Part shown: positions 7,771 through 15,402 of the stretch, piece by piece
How positions within the stretch are numbered: position 1 is the first letter of the stretch
Layout of the letters: every line of letters starts with the position of its first letter
DNA from: Bacteroidales bacterium
GTDB lineage: Bacteria > Bacteroidota > Bacteroidia > Bacteroidales > UBA932
DNA length: 32,469 nucleotides
Assembly: GCA_024398095.1 (NCBI GenBank)
Contig: JAKSJK010000017.1
Coordinates: 1-32,469 of the forward strand
Direction: 5' to 3'
Made by a program: the position numbers and the translations under genes
Notes under the pieces: model-generated
Seen by the model: only the letters and a program-made list of their open reading frames with translations
Databases searched by the model: none
What the model was told of the DNA's origin: nothing

Positions 7771-9084
7771 TTATTCTATTGGTTTTGCAATAAGGTCGTA
7801 TTCGTCGGCACCAATGATCTCAACGTCGATGAATTCACCGGACATAGAGTACGGATCCACACCGTCAAAGGCGTCAGGCTCATACTTTACAAGAATCTCG
7901 CCATCCACTTCCGGACTTTCAAACCGGCTTCTGCAGACGAAAACTCCGTCGTTGAAAGAATCGATGACAACCCTTTCCACGCTACCCACGCGAGACTGGT
8001 TATATTCCAGAGAAATGCTGCTCTGAAGTTCCATGAGACGGTCCAGCCGCGCCTGCTTGGTCTTCTGCGGCACACTGTCCTTCAGATTTGCTGCACCCCA
8101 GGTACCTTCTTCCTCGGAATAGGTAAAGGCGCCGAGTCGTTCGAAGCGGGCCTCCTTCACGAAATCGAGAAGTTCTTCGAACTCCCTCTTTCCTTCTCCC
8201 GGATGGCCGACGATCATTGTTGTCCTGAGCACCACGCCCGGCACCCTCTCGCGCATCTTGCGTATGAGGTTGCGGGTCCACTCCCCGGTCACATGGCGGT
8301 GCATGTTGTCAAGCACCTTGTCGGAGATGTGCTGAAGCGGAATGTCCATATATGCGCAGACTTTCGGATTGTCTGCCATCTGGTCAAGCACGTCTTCCGG
8401 GAAGTCTGCAGGGTATGAATAATGTATCCTGATCCATTCTATCCCCTCCACCTCTGAAAGCTTCTGGAGAAGCTCCGCCAGGGCTCTTCGATGGTAGAGG
8501 TCCAGCCCGTAGAAAGTGGTGTCCTGGGCAATCACAATCAACTCCCGTACACCCTTTGCAGCAAGCATCTGAGCCTCCTCCACGAGGTCCTCCATAGGCA
8601 CGGAACGGTGCGCTCCCCTGATGTGCGGGATGGCGCAGTAGGAACAGCGTCTGTCACAGCCCTCCGAAATCTTCAGAAAGGCATAATGCTGCGGTGTCGT
8701 AAGATGTCTTTCGTTGTTCTTGGACTCGTCCGGGACAACCCCCAAAGCCTCGAAGAGATCATCATACTCCCTGGCTCCGAACCAGCCATCCACTTCGGGA
8801 ATAAGGTTCGGAAGCTCATCCTTGTAACGCTCTGAAAGACAACCTAGTACAAAGAGTTTTCCAATCTCCCCGTCATTCTTTCGCGAGACCGCTTCAAAAA
8901 TGGCATTGATAGACTCTTCCTTGGCGTCACCGATAAAACCGCAGGTGTTCAGGCAGAAGATGTCGACAGGTTCACACGCATCCTCGGGAAGGATCTCATA
9001 GAGTCCCTCCAACTGCGAAAGTATGTGCTCGGTATCGACCCTGTTCTTGGAACATCCGAGGGTCTGGATCTGGATTTTCTGCAT
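7771..9084 (-). CDS. rimO: Ribosomal protein uS12 methylthiotransferase RimO
   Basis: Radical-SAM enzyme that adds a methylthio group to the conserved aspartate of ribosomal protein S12. The 437 residues show the three-part MTTase layout. The N-terminal UPF0004 domain has cluster-binding Cys11 (LGCSKNR), Cys48 (NTCGF) and Cys82. The radical-SAM core has CDRRCSYC (Cys143, 147, 150). The C-terminal part is a TRAM domain. LGCSKN together with SEGCDRRCSYCAIPHIRG identifies RimO and not MiaB. The ATG shares one base with the TAA of the DUF5606 gene upstream (TAATG), a sign of translational coupling. Confidence 0.96.
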   Translation of the reverse strand: MQKIQIQTLGCSKNRVDTEHILSQLEGLYEILPEDACEPVDIFCLNTCGFIGDAKEESINAIFEAVSRKNDGEIGKLFVLGCLSERYKDELPNLIPEVDGWFGAREYDDLFEALGVVPDESKNNERHLTTPQHYAFLKISEGCDRRCSYCAIPHIRGAHRSVPMEDLVEEAQMLAAKGVRELIVIAQDTTFYGLDLYHRRALAELLQKLSEVEGIEWIRIHYSYPADFPEDVLDQMADNPKVCAYMDIPLQHISDKVLDNMHRHVTGEWTRNLIRKMRERVPGVVLRTTMIVGHPGEGKREFEELLDFVKEARFERLGAFTYSEEEGTWGAANLKDSVPQKTKQARLDRLMELQSSISLEYNQSRVGSVERVVIDSFNDGVFVCRSRFESPEVDGEILVKYEPDAFDGVDPYSMSGEFIDVEIIGADEYDLIAKPIE

Positions 9085-9536
9085 TATTCTGCGTCCTGTT
9101 CAGCCTTGTATGCAGCCTCTCTCTCCTCATCGGTCATGAAGTCGAGGGAAGCATAATTCTTGAGGCAGTTGTACCAGTCGACAACCTTCTTCATATGAGA
9201 CACATAGAAGCGGGTTCCGTCATAGTCGGGTACCGCCTTGTCGAAAAGAGCCTTGATTTCCTCCGGTTTAGCCTTCGAAGTAGGAGCATCAGCCTCTCCG
9301 AGCACAGCCTGGAGCTTTCCGAAAACCTCCTGGAGCTTCATCTCGCCTTCGTCGGTATAGATAGAGATGTCTGCGAGGGTGGTGATGCGTGCGGTCATGC
9401 CGAAAGCGGTTCTCTTCTTGTCGACGAGAGACTCTGCGATGGCGCCGTTGCGGGCCTGTGAAACATAGAGGAAAAGGCCGCTGTGGCCTGATACAGAAAG
9501 GATTCTTGCGAGATCTGTTTTCATATTCTCATTCAT
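9084..9536 (-). CDS. DUF5606 family protein
   Basis: 150 residues, a small cytosolic protein found widely in Bacteroidota without a known role. The opening MKTDLARILSVSGHSGLFLY, then IAESLVDKKRTAF and LADISIYTDEGEMKLQEVF are the conserved blocks of DUF5606. The C-terminal ~50 residues are acidic and helical. The start at 9536 is preferred over the methionine four codons later because its ATG overlaps the coaE stop as ATGA. It sits between coaE and rimO, an arrangement consistent with a translation-linked or housekeeping job, which is inference. Confidence 0.88.
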   Translation of the reverse strand: MNENMKTDLARILSVSGHSGLFLYVSQARNGAIAESLVDKKRTAFGMTARITTLADISIYTDEGEMKLQEVFGKLQAVLGEADAPTSKAKPEEIKALFDKAVPDYDGTRFYVSHMKKVVDWYNCLKNYASLDFMTDEEREAAYKAEQDAE

Positions 9537-10129
9537 TTATATTTTTCTATAAATATATGGTACATGACGTCGACCTTTTCGGCCAGTTCCGCCTCGGTAC
9601 CGCTGTTTTCCAATAAATAGGTAAGCCTCGGATCGGCGGCATCTGCATTCTGCTGCCTGGCACGGGCTTCGGTTTCTTCCCTTGACCTGCCGTCACGCCT
9701 GCAGGCCCTTTCCAAACGCAGTTCCAGAGGAGCATCAACCAGCACAATCTCATCCGCGAAACCATCCGGAAGAGTATGCTGGAGAGCCAGAGCCGATTCG
9801 TATACCACGAACGCCGACGCCTGCTGCGATTTCCACTTTTCAAAATCCCTGAAAACCGCCGGATGGACCAGGTCCTCCAGTATTTTCAGTTCTGAGCTGT
9901 CAGAAAACACACGACTTGCCAGCTCCCTGCGGTCTATCCTGCCATCCGCGCCGAGAACCTCCTTCCCGAAGTGCTCCACAACCGCTTCAAGCAGTTCATC
10001 ATCAAGGTCATACAGACGCTTTGCCGCACTGTCGGAATCATAGGTCGGAAGGCCCTTCCGTGCAAGCATTCCGCACACCATGGACTTTCCGCTGCCGATC
10101 CCGCCCGTTATGACAACTGTCGCCGGCAT
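9533..10129 (-). CDS. coaE: Dephospho-CoA kinase
   Basis: Phosphorylates the 3'-hydroxyl of dephospho-CoA, the last step of coenzyme A synthesis. The P-loop GGIGSGKS is at residues 9-16 directly after the start, followed by the CoaE features YDSDSAAKRLYD and LVHPAVFRDFEKW, and VLVDAPLELRLERACRRD in the lid region. The start is set at 10129 because that ATG overlaps the ybbR-like TGA by one base (TGATG) and puts the P-loop at its usual distance. The reading frame stays open to 10216, but that extension is antiparallel-shadowed coding sequence of the neighbouring gene. The product has 198 residues, normal for the family. Confidence 0.95.
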   Translation of the reverse strand: MPATVVITGGIGSGKSMVCGMLARKGLPTYDSDSAAKRLYDLDDELLEAVVEHFGKEVLGADGRIDRRELASRVFSDSSELKILEDLVHPAVFRDFEKWKSQQASAFVVYESALALQHTLPDGFADEIVLVDAPLELRLERACRRDGRSREETEARARQQNADAADPRLTYLLENSGTEAELAEKVDVMYHIFIEKYK

Positions 10130-11109
10130 CACTCCCTGACAACACATTCCACCATTTCCGGATCGGATGTCCATCTGAGAACTCCATCCGGTTCCCTGTC
10201 TATGCGCACCATGCACCTGCCCCTGTACGAAGCCTCGAAATCTGCATAGTCCACATAGAAAACAGCCTGTTCACGAGGATCCGACTCGAGCGGGAACGGA
10301 CAGATGAAGGAAACCTTTACCTCGGAAGGCAGAACAACAAGTTCCCTGCCCTCGGGAATATTCCGCACCTTCAAATGGTACGACTGGGTCAGTTCGACAC
10401 AACGCTGTACCTTGGCCCGGTAACGCACCGAACCGACGGAAAGGCGTACATCCTTCACCGGCCGTATGCCAACGCTGCCCTTCAGATCCTTGCTGACATC
10501 CATTCTGATGACAGATTCGGTTCTGACAGAACGGATCGCATCCAGTACGGAAGGTTCTCCGAACACCACAACTGAATCCGGATCCAGGACTATGCCTTCG
10601 CTGAAGGTGTACTGAGGCTTGCAGCTGAGATCGCCCACAAACTCCACAGGTACCTTGCGGCAGTTTTCCTCGGGGAACCTGAAAAAGAGAGTATCCGTGA
10701 TGAAATGGTCGGTAACGAAACTTTCACCGAAGATAGAGTGAGAGATTTCCTGCAGTTCCCTGTCAGTGAGATAAAACAATTCACCTTCCCCCCGATGAAG
10801 CTGGGAAGCATCCAGATGCAATTTCCGGGTGTGATTCCGTATGTACCAGCCCAACCTTACATGGTTGAAGCCGCTGGCCTTGCAGATTGCGGTAACCTCC
10901 GGGGTGTTGGACGAAGATCCGGCTCTGCCGTCCAGCGAGCAGAACGCCTTCACAGGAACAGTGACCTCGGAAATATAAACCTGCCCGAGGTTGTGGATGA
11001 ACCACACACTGAACGCCAACAGGAGAGACAGCAGCAATGCAGCCCAATCTCTCCCATCAGTTCCCGTGGTCCTGGTAATCCAGTCCGCGAATGTCCGCCA
11101 ACCTTTCAC
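10129..11109 (-). CDS. YbbR-like domain protein
   Basis: 326 residues. A single membrane anchor lies at about residues 22-43 (WAALLLSLLLAFSVWFIHNL), with the remainder on the outer face. That remainder contains YbbR-type beta repeats, recognisable in KVPVEFVGDL, GIVLDPDSVVVFGEPSVLDA and GIRPVKDVRLSVGSVRYRAK. In Firmicutes, YbbR (CdaR) regulates the diadenylate cyclase CdaA. In Bacteroidota, YbbR-like proteins commonly sit beside yajC and coaE as here, and their role is not established. It starts 15 bases after yajC and its stop overlaps the coaE start. Confidence 0.85.
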   Translation of the reverse strand: MKGWRTFADWITRTTGTDGRDWAALLLSLLLAFSVWFIHNLGQVYISEVTVPVKAFCSLDGRAGSSSNTPEVTAICKASGFNHVRLGWYIRNHTRKLHLDASQLHRGEGELFYLTDRELQEISHSIFGESFVTDHFITDTLFFRFPEENCRKVPVEFVGDLSCKPQYTFSEGIVLDPDSVVVFGEPSVLDAIRSVRTESVIRMDVSKDLKGSVGIRPVKDVRLSVGSVRYRAKVQRCVELTQSYHLKVRNIPEGRELVVLPSEVKVSFICPFPLESDPREQAVFYVDYADFEASYRGRCMVRIDREPDGVLRWTSDPEMVECVVRE

Positions 11110-11124
11110 GGTCGTGCCAGGTTA

Positions 11125-11541
11125 TTATTTTTCGCTCTTTGCAGCCTGCGCCGAAGCCACCTCGGCAGGATCCCTCTGTACAGAGCTCTTAGCGACCTTG
11201 ATCTTGACGTCTTTGTCAATTTCGATGAGGAGGACATTCTCCCTCACCTCGGCGATTGTACCGTAGATACCGCCTGCGGTAACCACCTTCATTCCCTTCT
11301 GGAGGGAGTTGATGAAGTTCTGCTGCTCCTTCTGAGCCTTCCTCTGAGGACGGATCATGAAGAAGTACATGATAGCGAAAAGACCGATGAGCATCACCCA
11401 CATGGTCCAGCCGCCGCCCTGCTGCCTTGTTGCGGCATCAGCCGCCTGCGCAGCCTCGCCTGCTGCAGGATTTGAAATCACCTGCGCTGCCTCGTTTGCC
11501 ACGATATCCTGGGCATAGAGGAGGATGGAAAGTATATTCAT
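11125..11541 (-). CDS. yajC: Preprotein translocase subunit YajC
   Basis: Small inner-membrane accessory protein of the SecDF-YajC complex. Of 138 residues, one transmembrane helix (about 45-63, MWVMLIGLFAIMYFF) is followed by the family signature MIRPQRKAQKEQQNFINSL and GMKVVTAGGIYGTIAEV. An Ala-rich stretch precedes the helix. The length is normal for Bacteroidota. It lies 16 bases after nusB and 15 before the ybbR-like gene, clearly within one operon. Confidence 0.95.
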   Translation of the reverse strand: MNILSILLYAQDIVANEAAQVISNPAAGEAAQAADAATRQQGGGWTMWVMLIGLFAIMYFFMIRPQRKAQKEQQNFINSLQKGMKVVTAGGIYGTIAEVRENVLLIEIDKDVKIKVAKSSVQRDPAEVASAQAAKSEK

Positions 11542-11557
11542 AACTATTTCTGTTTGA

Positions 11558-12529
11558 TTAGATTGTCTTGTTTACATTACCCTCGGCAAGAAGCTTGCGG
11601 GCGGCCTTGTCCAGCAGGCCGTTCACGAAAACGCTGCTCTTCGGAGTGCCATAGAATTTGGAAATCTCGACATACTCGTTGATGGACACGCGTGCCGGGA
11701 TTGACGGGAAGTTCATGATTTCCGCCAGGCAGCATACCATCAGGCATACATCAGTGGACACGAGACGGTCCTTCTCGAACTTCGACACCATGCCCGAAAG
11801 CAGGTCCGAGTACTTCGGATAGGATGAGTATGCATTGTGGAGAAGTCTGACCGTGAAATCCTTGTCACTCTCGACCTCCTTGCCTTCCTTGGCCATAATC
11901 TCGCTCTGATAAAGAGGAGGGAAGCTCCACCTGCCGGTTTTGGCGATGGTCTCGAAGGACCTGCAGCAGCAGGTAAGCGCATAGGCCAGATCGTCATTCC
12001 AGAGCAGGGACATGTCCTCAAGCATTTCCGCAAGGGCTTCGTTGTCAACGAACTCCTCCTCGAAAATCTTCGTGAAGAGCTTGCAGTCCTCCGCGAGCGA
12101 AACCGTCTCGGAAGCCATATAGGACCTGTACCAGTCCTTGGCTGCAATGTCATTCAGGATGTCTTTCAGGATAAGGTCATACTGGTTCCAATCGAACTTC
12201 GGGAACTTCTTCTTCCAAATCTTCTTGAAGTCCGGCTCTTCCAGGAGGAAGGTCGCAAGGGCGTTATCCGCGAACTTTCTGTTCGGATTGAGGTCCTCCT
12301 CGGTACGGTTTATCTTCCGGGACGCAGCCTCGATCCTCTCATTGGCAATCCTGGTCAGAGGGGCTACGGTTCCGAGCATCAGTATGTAAAGATCTCTGAC
12401 TGCCTCGCACGACTGCTCCAGGGCGGAGTCGATGTCGCGGATAGTCATCTGGGTCTGGGAATCCTGGCAGAATACGGTGCTGTAAAGCACCTTGAAAGCC
12501 TTGATTCTCAAGATTCGTCTGTTCAGCAT
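11558..12529 (-). CDS. nusB: Transcription antitermination factor NusB (long Bacteroidota form)
   Basis: RNA-binding factor that joins NusE at boxA to promote antitermination of rRNA operons. Starting at 12529 the product is 323 residues, opening with MLNRRILRIKAFKVLYSTVF, the normal NusB helix 1. An upstream in-frame methionine at 12601 would add 24 AT-rich codons that overlap the promoter region, so it is rejected. Bacteroidota NusB proteins carry a long insertion relative to the ~140-residue Escherichia coli protein, as here. The C-terminal third (NEYVEISKFYGTPKSSVFVNGLLD) is the conserved NusB end. It is the first gene of the operon running to the lipoprotein at 6987. Confidence 0.93.
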   Translation of the reverse strand: MLNRRILRIKAFKVLYSTVFCQDSQTQMTIRDIDSALEQSCEAVRDLYILMLGTVAPLTRIANERIEAASRKINRTEEDLNPNRKFADNALATFLLEEPDFKKIWKKKFPKFDWNQYDLILKDILNDIAAKDWYRSYMASETVSLAEDCKLFTKIFEEEFVDNEALAEMLEDMSLLWNDDLAYALTCCCRSFETIAKTGRWSFPPLYQSEIMAKEGKEVESDKDFTVRLLHNAYSSYPKYSDLLSGMVSKFEKDRLVSTDVCLMVCCLAEIMNFPSIPARVSINEYVEISKFYGTPKSSVFVNGLLDKAARKLLAEGNVNKTI

Positions 12530-12546
12530 TTTTATAAGAATTTTGG

Positions 12547-12554
12547 CAAAGATA
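12547..12554 (-). promoter_or_regulatory. Candidate -7 box for the nusB operon
   Basis: Minus-strand TATCTTTG fits TAnnTTTG and lies 18 bases upstream of the chosen nusB ATG, so the leader would be very short. A clear -33 TTG is not visible at the ideal distance. Confidence 0.5.
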
Positions 12555-12576
12555 CACCGATTTTCAGAAAAAAGTC

Positions 12577-12584
12577 TAACTTTG
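12577..12584 (+). promoter_or_regulatory. Candidate -7 box for the DUF3276 gene
   Basis: Plus-strand TAACTTTG fits TAnnTTTG and ends 25 bases before the DUF3276 start. Together with the minus-strand box at 12547-12554 it makes this an 80-base divergent promoter region. Confidence 0.6.
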
Positions 12585-12609
12585 TTGAGATTTACAATCA
12601 AAAAAGACT

Positions 12610-12957
12610 ATGTACAGAGAAGATTTCGAAGGAGGCTATGCTCAGGAGCATGCCGGTGAGGACGTGTACTCAAAGCCAGTAAGGGCCGGAAAAAGGACTT
12701 ATTTCTTTGATGTCAAGGCCACTAAGGGAAACGACTATTACCTGACCATCACGGAAAGCAAGCGCCGCGTCGAGCGTGACGGACGCTATGCCTACGACAA
12801 GCATAAGATTTTCCTCTACAAAGAGGATTTCGAGAAGTTTGCCGAGGGACTGCAGGAAGTGGTAGATTACATCAAGAAGAACTGCGCATACGAAGTCGTT
12901 GAAAAGAAGGACGACGGCGAGAACTACAGTTCAGATGTAGAATTCGAGCAGCTCTAG
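12610..12957 (+). CDS. DUF3276 / PUR-alpha-like nucleic-acid-binding protein
   Basis: 115 residues. The core SKPVRAGKRTYFFDVKATKG, then YYLTITESKRR and HKIFLYKEDFEKFAEGL, is the bacterial PUR repeat that folds like eukaryotic Pur-alpha and binds single-stranded nucleic acid. A Borrelia homologue is a known DNA/RNA-binding regulator (EbfC/BpuR-type work on PUR proteins); in Bacteroidota the target is unknown. The N-terminus is short and acidic, and the C-terminal ~20 residues are acidic and probably disordered. It is a single-gene unit with its own promoter and a good terminator immediately after it. Confidence 0.9.
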   Translation: MYREDFEGGYAQEHAGEDVYSKPVRAGKRTYFFDVKATKGNDYYLTITESKRRVERDGRYAYDKHKIFLYKEDFEKFAEGLQEVVDYIKKNCAYEVVEKKDDGENYSSDVEFEQL

Positions 12958-12982
12958 CCGCAAAGGCAGACATATATTTGAG

Positions 12983-13010
12983 ATAGGCCGCGTAAGCGGT
13001 CTATTTTTTT
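12983..13010 (+). terminator. Rho-independent terminator after the DUF3276 gene
   Basis: ATAGGCCGC (12983-12991), loop GTAA, GCGGTCTAT (12996-13004) form a 9-bp stem with one G-U pair, followed by a run of T to 13010. Confidence 0.88.
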
Positions 13011-13012
13011 GT

Positions 13013-13020
13013 TATATTTG
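13013..13020 (+). promoter_or_regulatory. Candidate -7 box for the 13062-21677 gene series
   Basis: TATATTTG directly follows the terminator and lies 41 bases before the next start codon. A second TATATTTG occurs at 12973-12980, before the terminator, which would be less useful for the downstream genes. Confidence 0.55.
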
Positions 13021-13061
13021 CGTGTTTATACCTTTAAAACAGAAATCAAAGAAAATCAGAT

Positions 13062-13478
13062 ATGAAAAAAGGACTTGCAATCGGAGGAATCATCACCGCA
13101 CTGGTGATCCTCATCGCTGCCGGAACGGTGTATTTCCGCTACGGTTTCGTATTCGGAGAAGGCGTCAAGGCAGGCGTCCTCAACAGAGTCGTGTACAAGG
13201 GTTACATCTTCAAGACCTATGAGGGCTACATCATCCAGGACGGCATCAGTTCCAAGCAACTCAGCACCAAGGGCGGCAAGGTTACAACCGGAACCGCCAT
13301 CCAGTCCAACGAGTTCTATTTCTCCGTTACGGACAAAGCCATCGCCGACTCCCTGATGTACCACTGCGGAGGCAAGAAGGTCCAGCTCCACTACAAGGAG
13401 TACAAGGGCACACTCCCATGGCGCGGCCAGGAAAAGTTCATTGTCGACAAGATTGTTTCTGTCGAAGACGGAGAATAA
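13062..13478 (+). CDS. Conserved small membrane-anchored protein of unknown function
   Basis: 138 residues. The N-terminal segment GLAIGGIITALVILIAAGTVYF is a single uncleaved membrane anchor or signal. The rest is a small beta-rich exported domain with the blocks GVKAGVLNRVVYKGYIFKTY and GEY-like YEGYIIQDGI, FYFSVTDKAIADSLM and VQLHYKEYKGTLPWRG. This pattern (a 'kxxYKGxxFKTYEG' module) recurs in uncharacterised Bacteroidales proteins, some of them misnamed as 6-phosphogluconate dehydrogenase. It is certainly not that enzyme: it lacks any nucleotide-binding fold. It precedes the S9 peptidase gene by 12 bases. Function not assigned. Confidence 0.8.
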   Translation: MKKGLAIGGIITALVILIAAGTVYFRYGFVFGEGVKAGVLNRVVYKGYIFKTYEGYIIQDGISSKQLSTKGGKVTTGTAIQSNEFYFSVTDKAIADSLMYHCGGKKVQLHYKEYKGTLPWRGQEKFIVDKIVSVEDGE

Positions 13479-13490
13479 AGACATTTCCAT

Positions 13491-15401
13491 ATGAAAAGAA
13501 GCATTTTGAGCTGTACAGCCATGATTCTCGGACTCATGGCCTACGCCCAGGGCAGCGTCTGCAAGATACATCCGGCCAATCCGTCGGACGGAAAAATCCT
13601 CACGATGGAGGAAACCATTCTCTCCAGGCAGCTCTCCCCTTCCTGGCCAGACCTGAAACTGGACAGGCAGCAGCCGGAAGCGCCTATAGCCGAGACCAAA
13701 GACCAATCCCTCTGGGTGAACGGAGTATGCGTGGCTGAAAGCGAAGAGGACGGAATCGTCTACGGAGAATCTGTCAGCCGAAACGAGTTCGGCATCGACG
13801 GAGGCATATTCGTCAGCCCGGACAAGTCCAAGGTAGCCTTCTACCGCAAGGATGAAAGAGCCGTAACCCAGTTCCCCCTTCTGGACATAAAGGACCGGAC
13901 AGGTAAACTGAGGCTCATCCGCTATCCGATGGCCGGAATGACTTCCGAGAACATCAAGCTCGGCATCTATGATGTGGCGAGCGGCAGAACCGTCTGGTGC
14001 AAGGTGGACGATTTCGACGACGAACGCTACCTTACCAACATCAGCTGGACCCCGGACAGCAGGAAGGTCATCATCCAGGTGCTCGACAGGGCCCAGGAGA
14101 ATGTGCATATGAACATGTACAGTGCATCGGACGGACGTTTCCTGCGGACAATCCTCACCGAGCAGAACGATCGCTATGTAGAGCCTCAGGACCCGGTCTG
14201 GTTCCTCGAAGGCCGCGGAGACATCTTCCTCTACCGTACCGACAACCGTGACGCCTACCGCAATCTCTACCTCTGCGACACTCTCGGCACCGTGACCAGG
14301 CTGACCGATGTGGATGCGGATGTGCATTATGTGGCAAACGACGGCAGGTTCGTCTATTACACCTCTGCAGAAGTCTCCCCTGTCGAGAATCATCTCTTCC
14401 GCAAGGAGATCAAGTTCAAAAAGAAAGGTAAGATCGCGCTCGGAGCCGCCCAGAGGCTGACTTTCGCTGAAGGATGGCACAACATGATCCGCATAGAAAA
14501 CGGATGCAAGAGCTTCGTCGACCACTACTCCAGCCTCAACAACCCGGGCACAGTAGAAAGAATCGATGTCAGCGGCAAGAAGGTTGCCTATGAACTTCTC
14601 TCCCAGGCAAAGGACCCGACCGAGGGATATGCATTCACCGAAATCGACCTCGGCACCGTGAAGAGCGCAGACGGCCTCTACGACAACTGGTACCGTCTGA
14701 TCAAGCCTATCAACTTCGATCCATCGAAGAAATATCCAGTAATAGTCTATGTCTACGGCGGGCCTCATTCCCAGATGGTCCAGAACACCTGGCTTGCCCA
14801 GCTGCGCAGATGGGAGATGTACATGGCCCAGAGAGGTTACCTCGTCTATGTGCAGGACAACAGAGGCACCCAGAACAGGGGTGCAGAGTTCGAGAAAGCC
14901 ATCCACAGGCAGTGCGGACAGTGCGAGATGGCTGACCAGATGGTCGGCGTGGAGATGCTCAAGAGCCTCCCTTACGTAGACGCAGACCGCATCGGTGTCC
15001 ACGGATGGAGCTACGGCGGATTCATGACCATTTCCCTCATGACAAACTACCCGGAAACCTTCAAGGTCGGTGTTGCAGGCGGTCCTGTGATCGACTGGAA
15101 ATGGTATGAGGTCATGTACGGAGAGCGCTACATGGACACCCCGGAGAAGAATCCGGAAGGTTTCGCCAAGACCAGCCTCATCAACAAGGCAGGCGACCTC
15201 AAAGGCAAGCTGCTTATCTGCCAGGGCGCGGTAGACAACACCGTGGTCTGGGAGCACAGCCTCAGTTTCATCCAGGAATGCATCGACAGGGAAATCCCTG
15301 TGGACTACTTCCCTTATCCTGTGGCCGAGCACAATGTATTCGGGCGCAACCGCATCCATCTGATGGACAAAGTCTCACTCTATTTCGAAGATTATCTCTA
15401 G
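13491..15401 (+). CDS. S9-family (DPP IV-like) prolyl oligopeptidase, secreted
   Basis: 636 residues with an N-terminal signal peptide ending near AYAQG, so probably periplasmic. Residues ~70-400 are a DPPIV-type beta-propeller (FVSPDKSKVAFYRKDE, NISWTPDSRKVIIQVLDRAQ). Residues ~400-636 are the alpha/beta-hydrolase domain. The catalytic triad is visible: Ser507 in GWSYGG, Asp582 in GAVDNTV and His614 in AEHNVFG. DPP IV-like enzymes remove dipeptides after proline or alanine from peptide N-termini. Length is slightly below the ~700 residues of typical bacterial DPP IV. The expected Glu pair of the propeller that reads the free N-terminus was not identified, so exact specificity is open. It overlaps nothing and ends one base before the ABC transporter start. 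Confidence 0.92.
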   Translation: MKRSILSCTAMILGLMAYAQGSVCKIHPANPSDGKILTMEETILSRQLSPSWPDLKLDRQQPEAPIAETKDQSLWVNGVCVAESEEDGIVYGESVSRNEFGIDGGIFVSPDKSKVAFYRKDERAVTQFPLLDIKDRTGKLRLIRYPMAGMTSENIKLGIYDVASGRTVWCKVDDFDDERYLTNISWTPDSRKVIIQVLDRAQENVHMNMYSASDGRFLRTILTEQNDRYVEPQDPVWFLEGRGDIFLYRTDNRDAYRNLYLCDTLGTVTRLTDVDADVHYVANDGRFVYYTSAEVSPVENHLFRKEIKFKKKGKIALGAAQRLTFAEGWHNMIRIENGCKSFVDHYSSLNNPGTVERIDVSGKKVAYELLSQAKDPTEGYAFTEIDLGTVKSADGLYDNWYRLIKPINFDPSKKYPVIVYVYGGPHSQMVQNTWLAQLRRWEMYMAQRGYLVYVQDNRGTQNRGAEFEKAIHRQCGQCEMADQMVGVEMLKSLPYVDADRIGVHGWSYGGFMTISLMTNYPETFKVGVAGGPVIDWKWYEVMYGERYMDTPEKNPEGFAKTSLINKAGDLKGKLLICQGAVDNTVVWEHSLSFIQECIDREIPVDYFPYPVAEHNVFGRNRIHLMDKVSLYFEDYL

Positions 15402-15402
15402 C

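Noticed and set aside
10130-10216. N-terminal extension of CoaE up to 10216.
   Set aside because: It would move the P-loop 29 residues from the start and overlap the ybbR-like coding region; the TGATG overlap at 10129 gives the normal start.
12530-12601. N-terminal extension of NusB up to 12601.
   Set aside because: The added codons lie in the AT-rich promoter region and include the -7 boxes; NusB proteins begin at the MLNRR-type segment.
11837-12682. A 281-codon plus-strand open frame opposite nusB that runs into the DUF3276 gene.
   Set aside because: Antisense to nusB and crosses the divergent promoters; the DUF3276 product has its own well-placed start at 12610.
13056-15359. A 767-codon open frame on the minus strand opposite the small membrane protein and the S9 peptidase.
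   Set aside because: It is exactly antisense to the peptidase gene with its intact triad, has no recognisable domain, and its composition is what the third-position bias of the real gene produces on the opposite strand.
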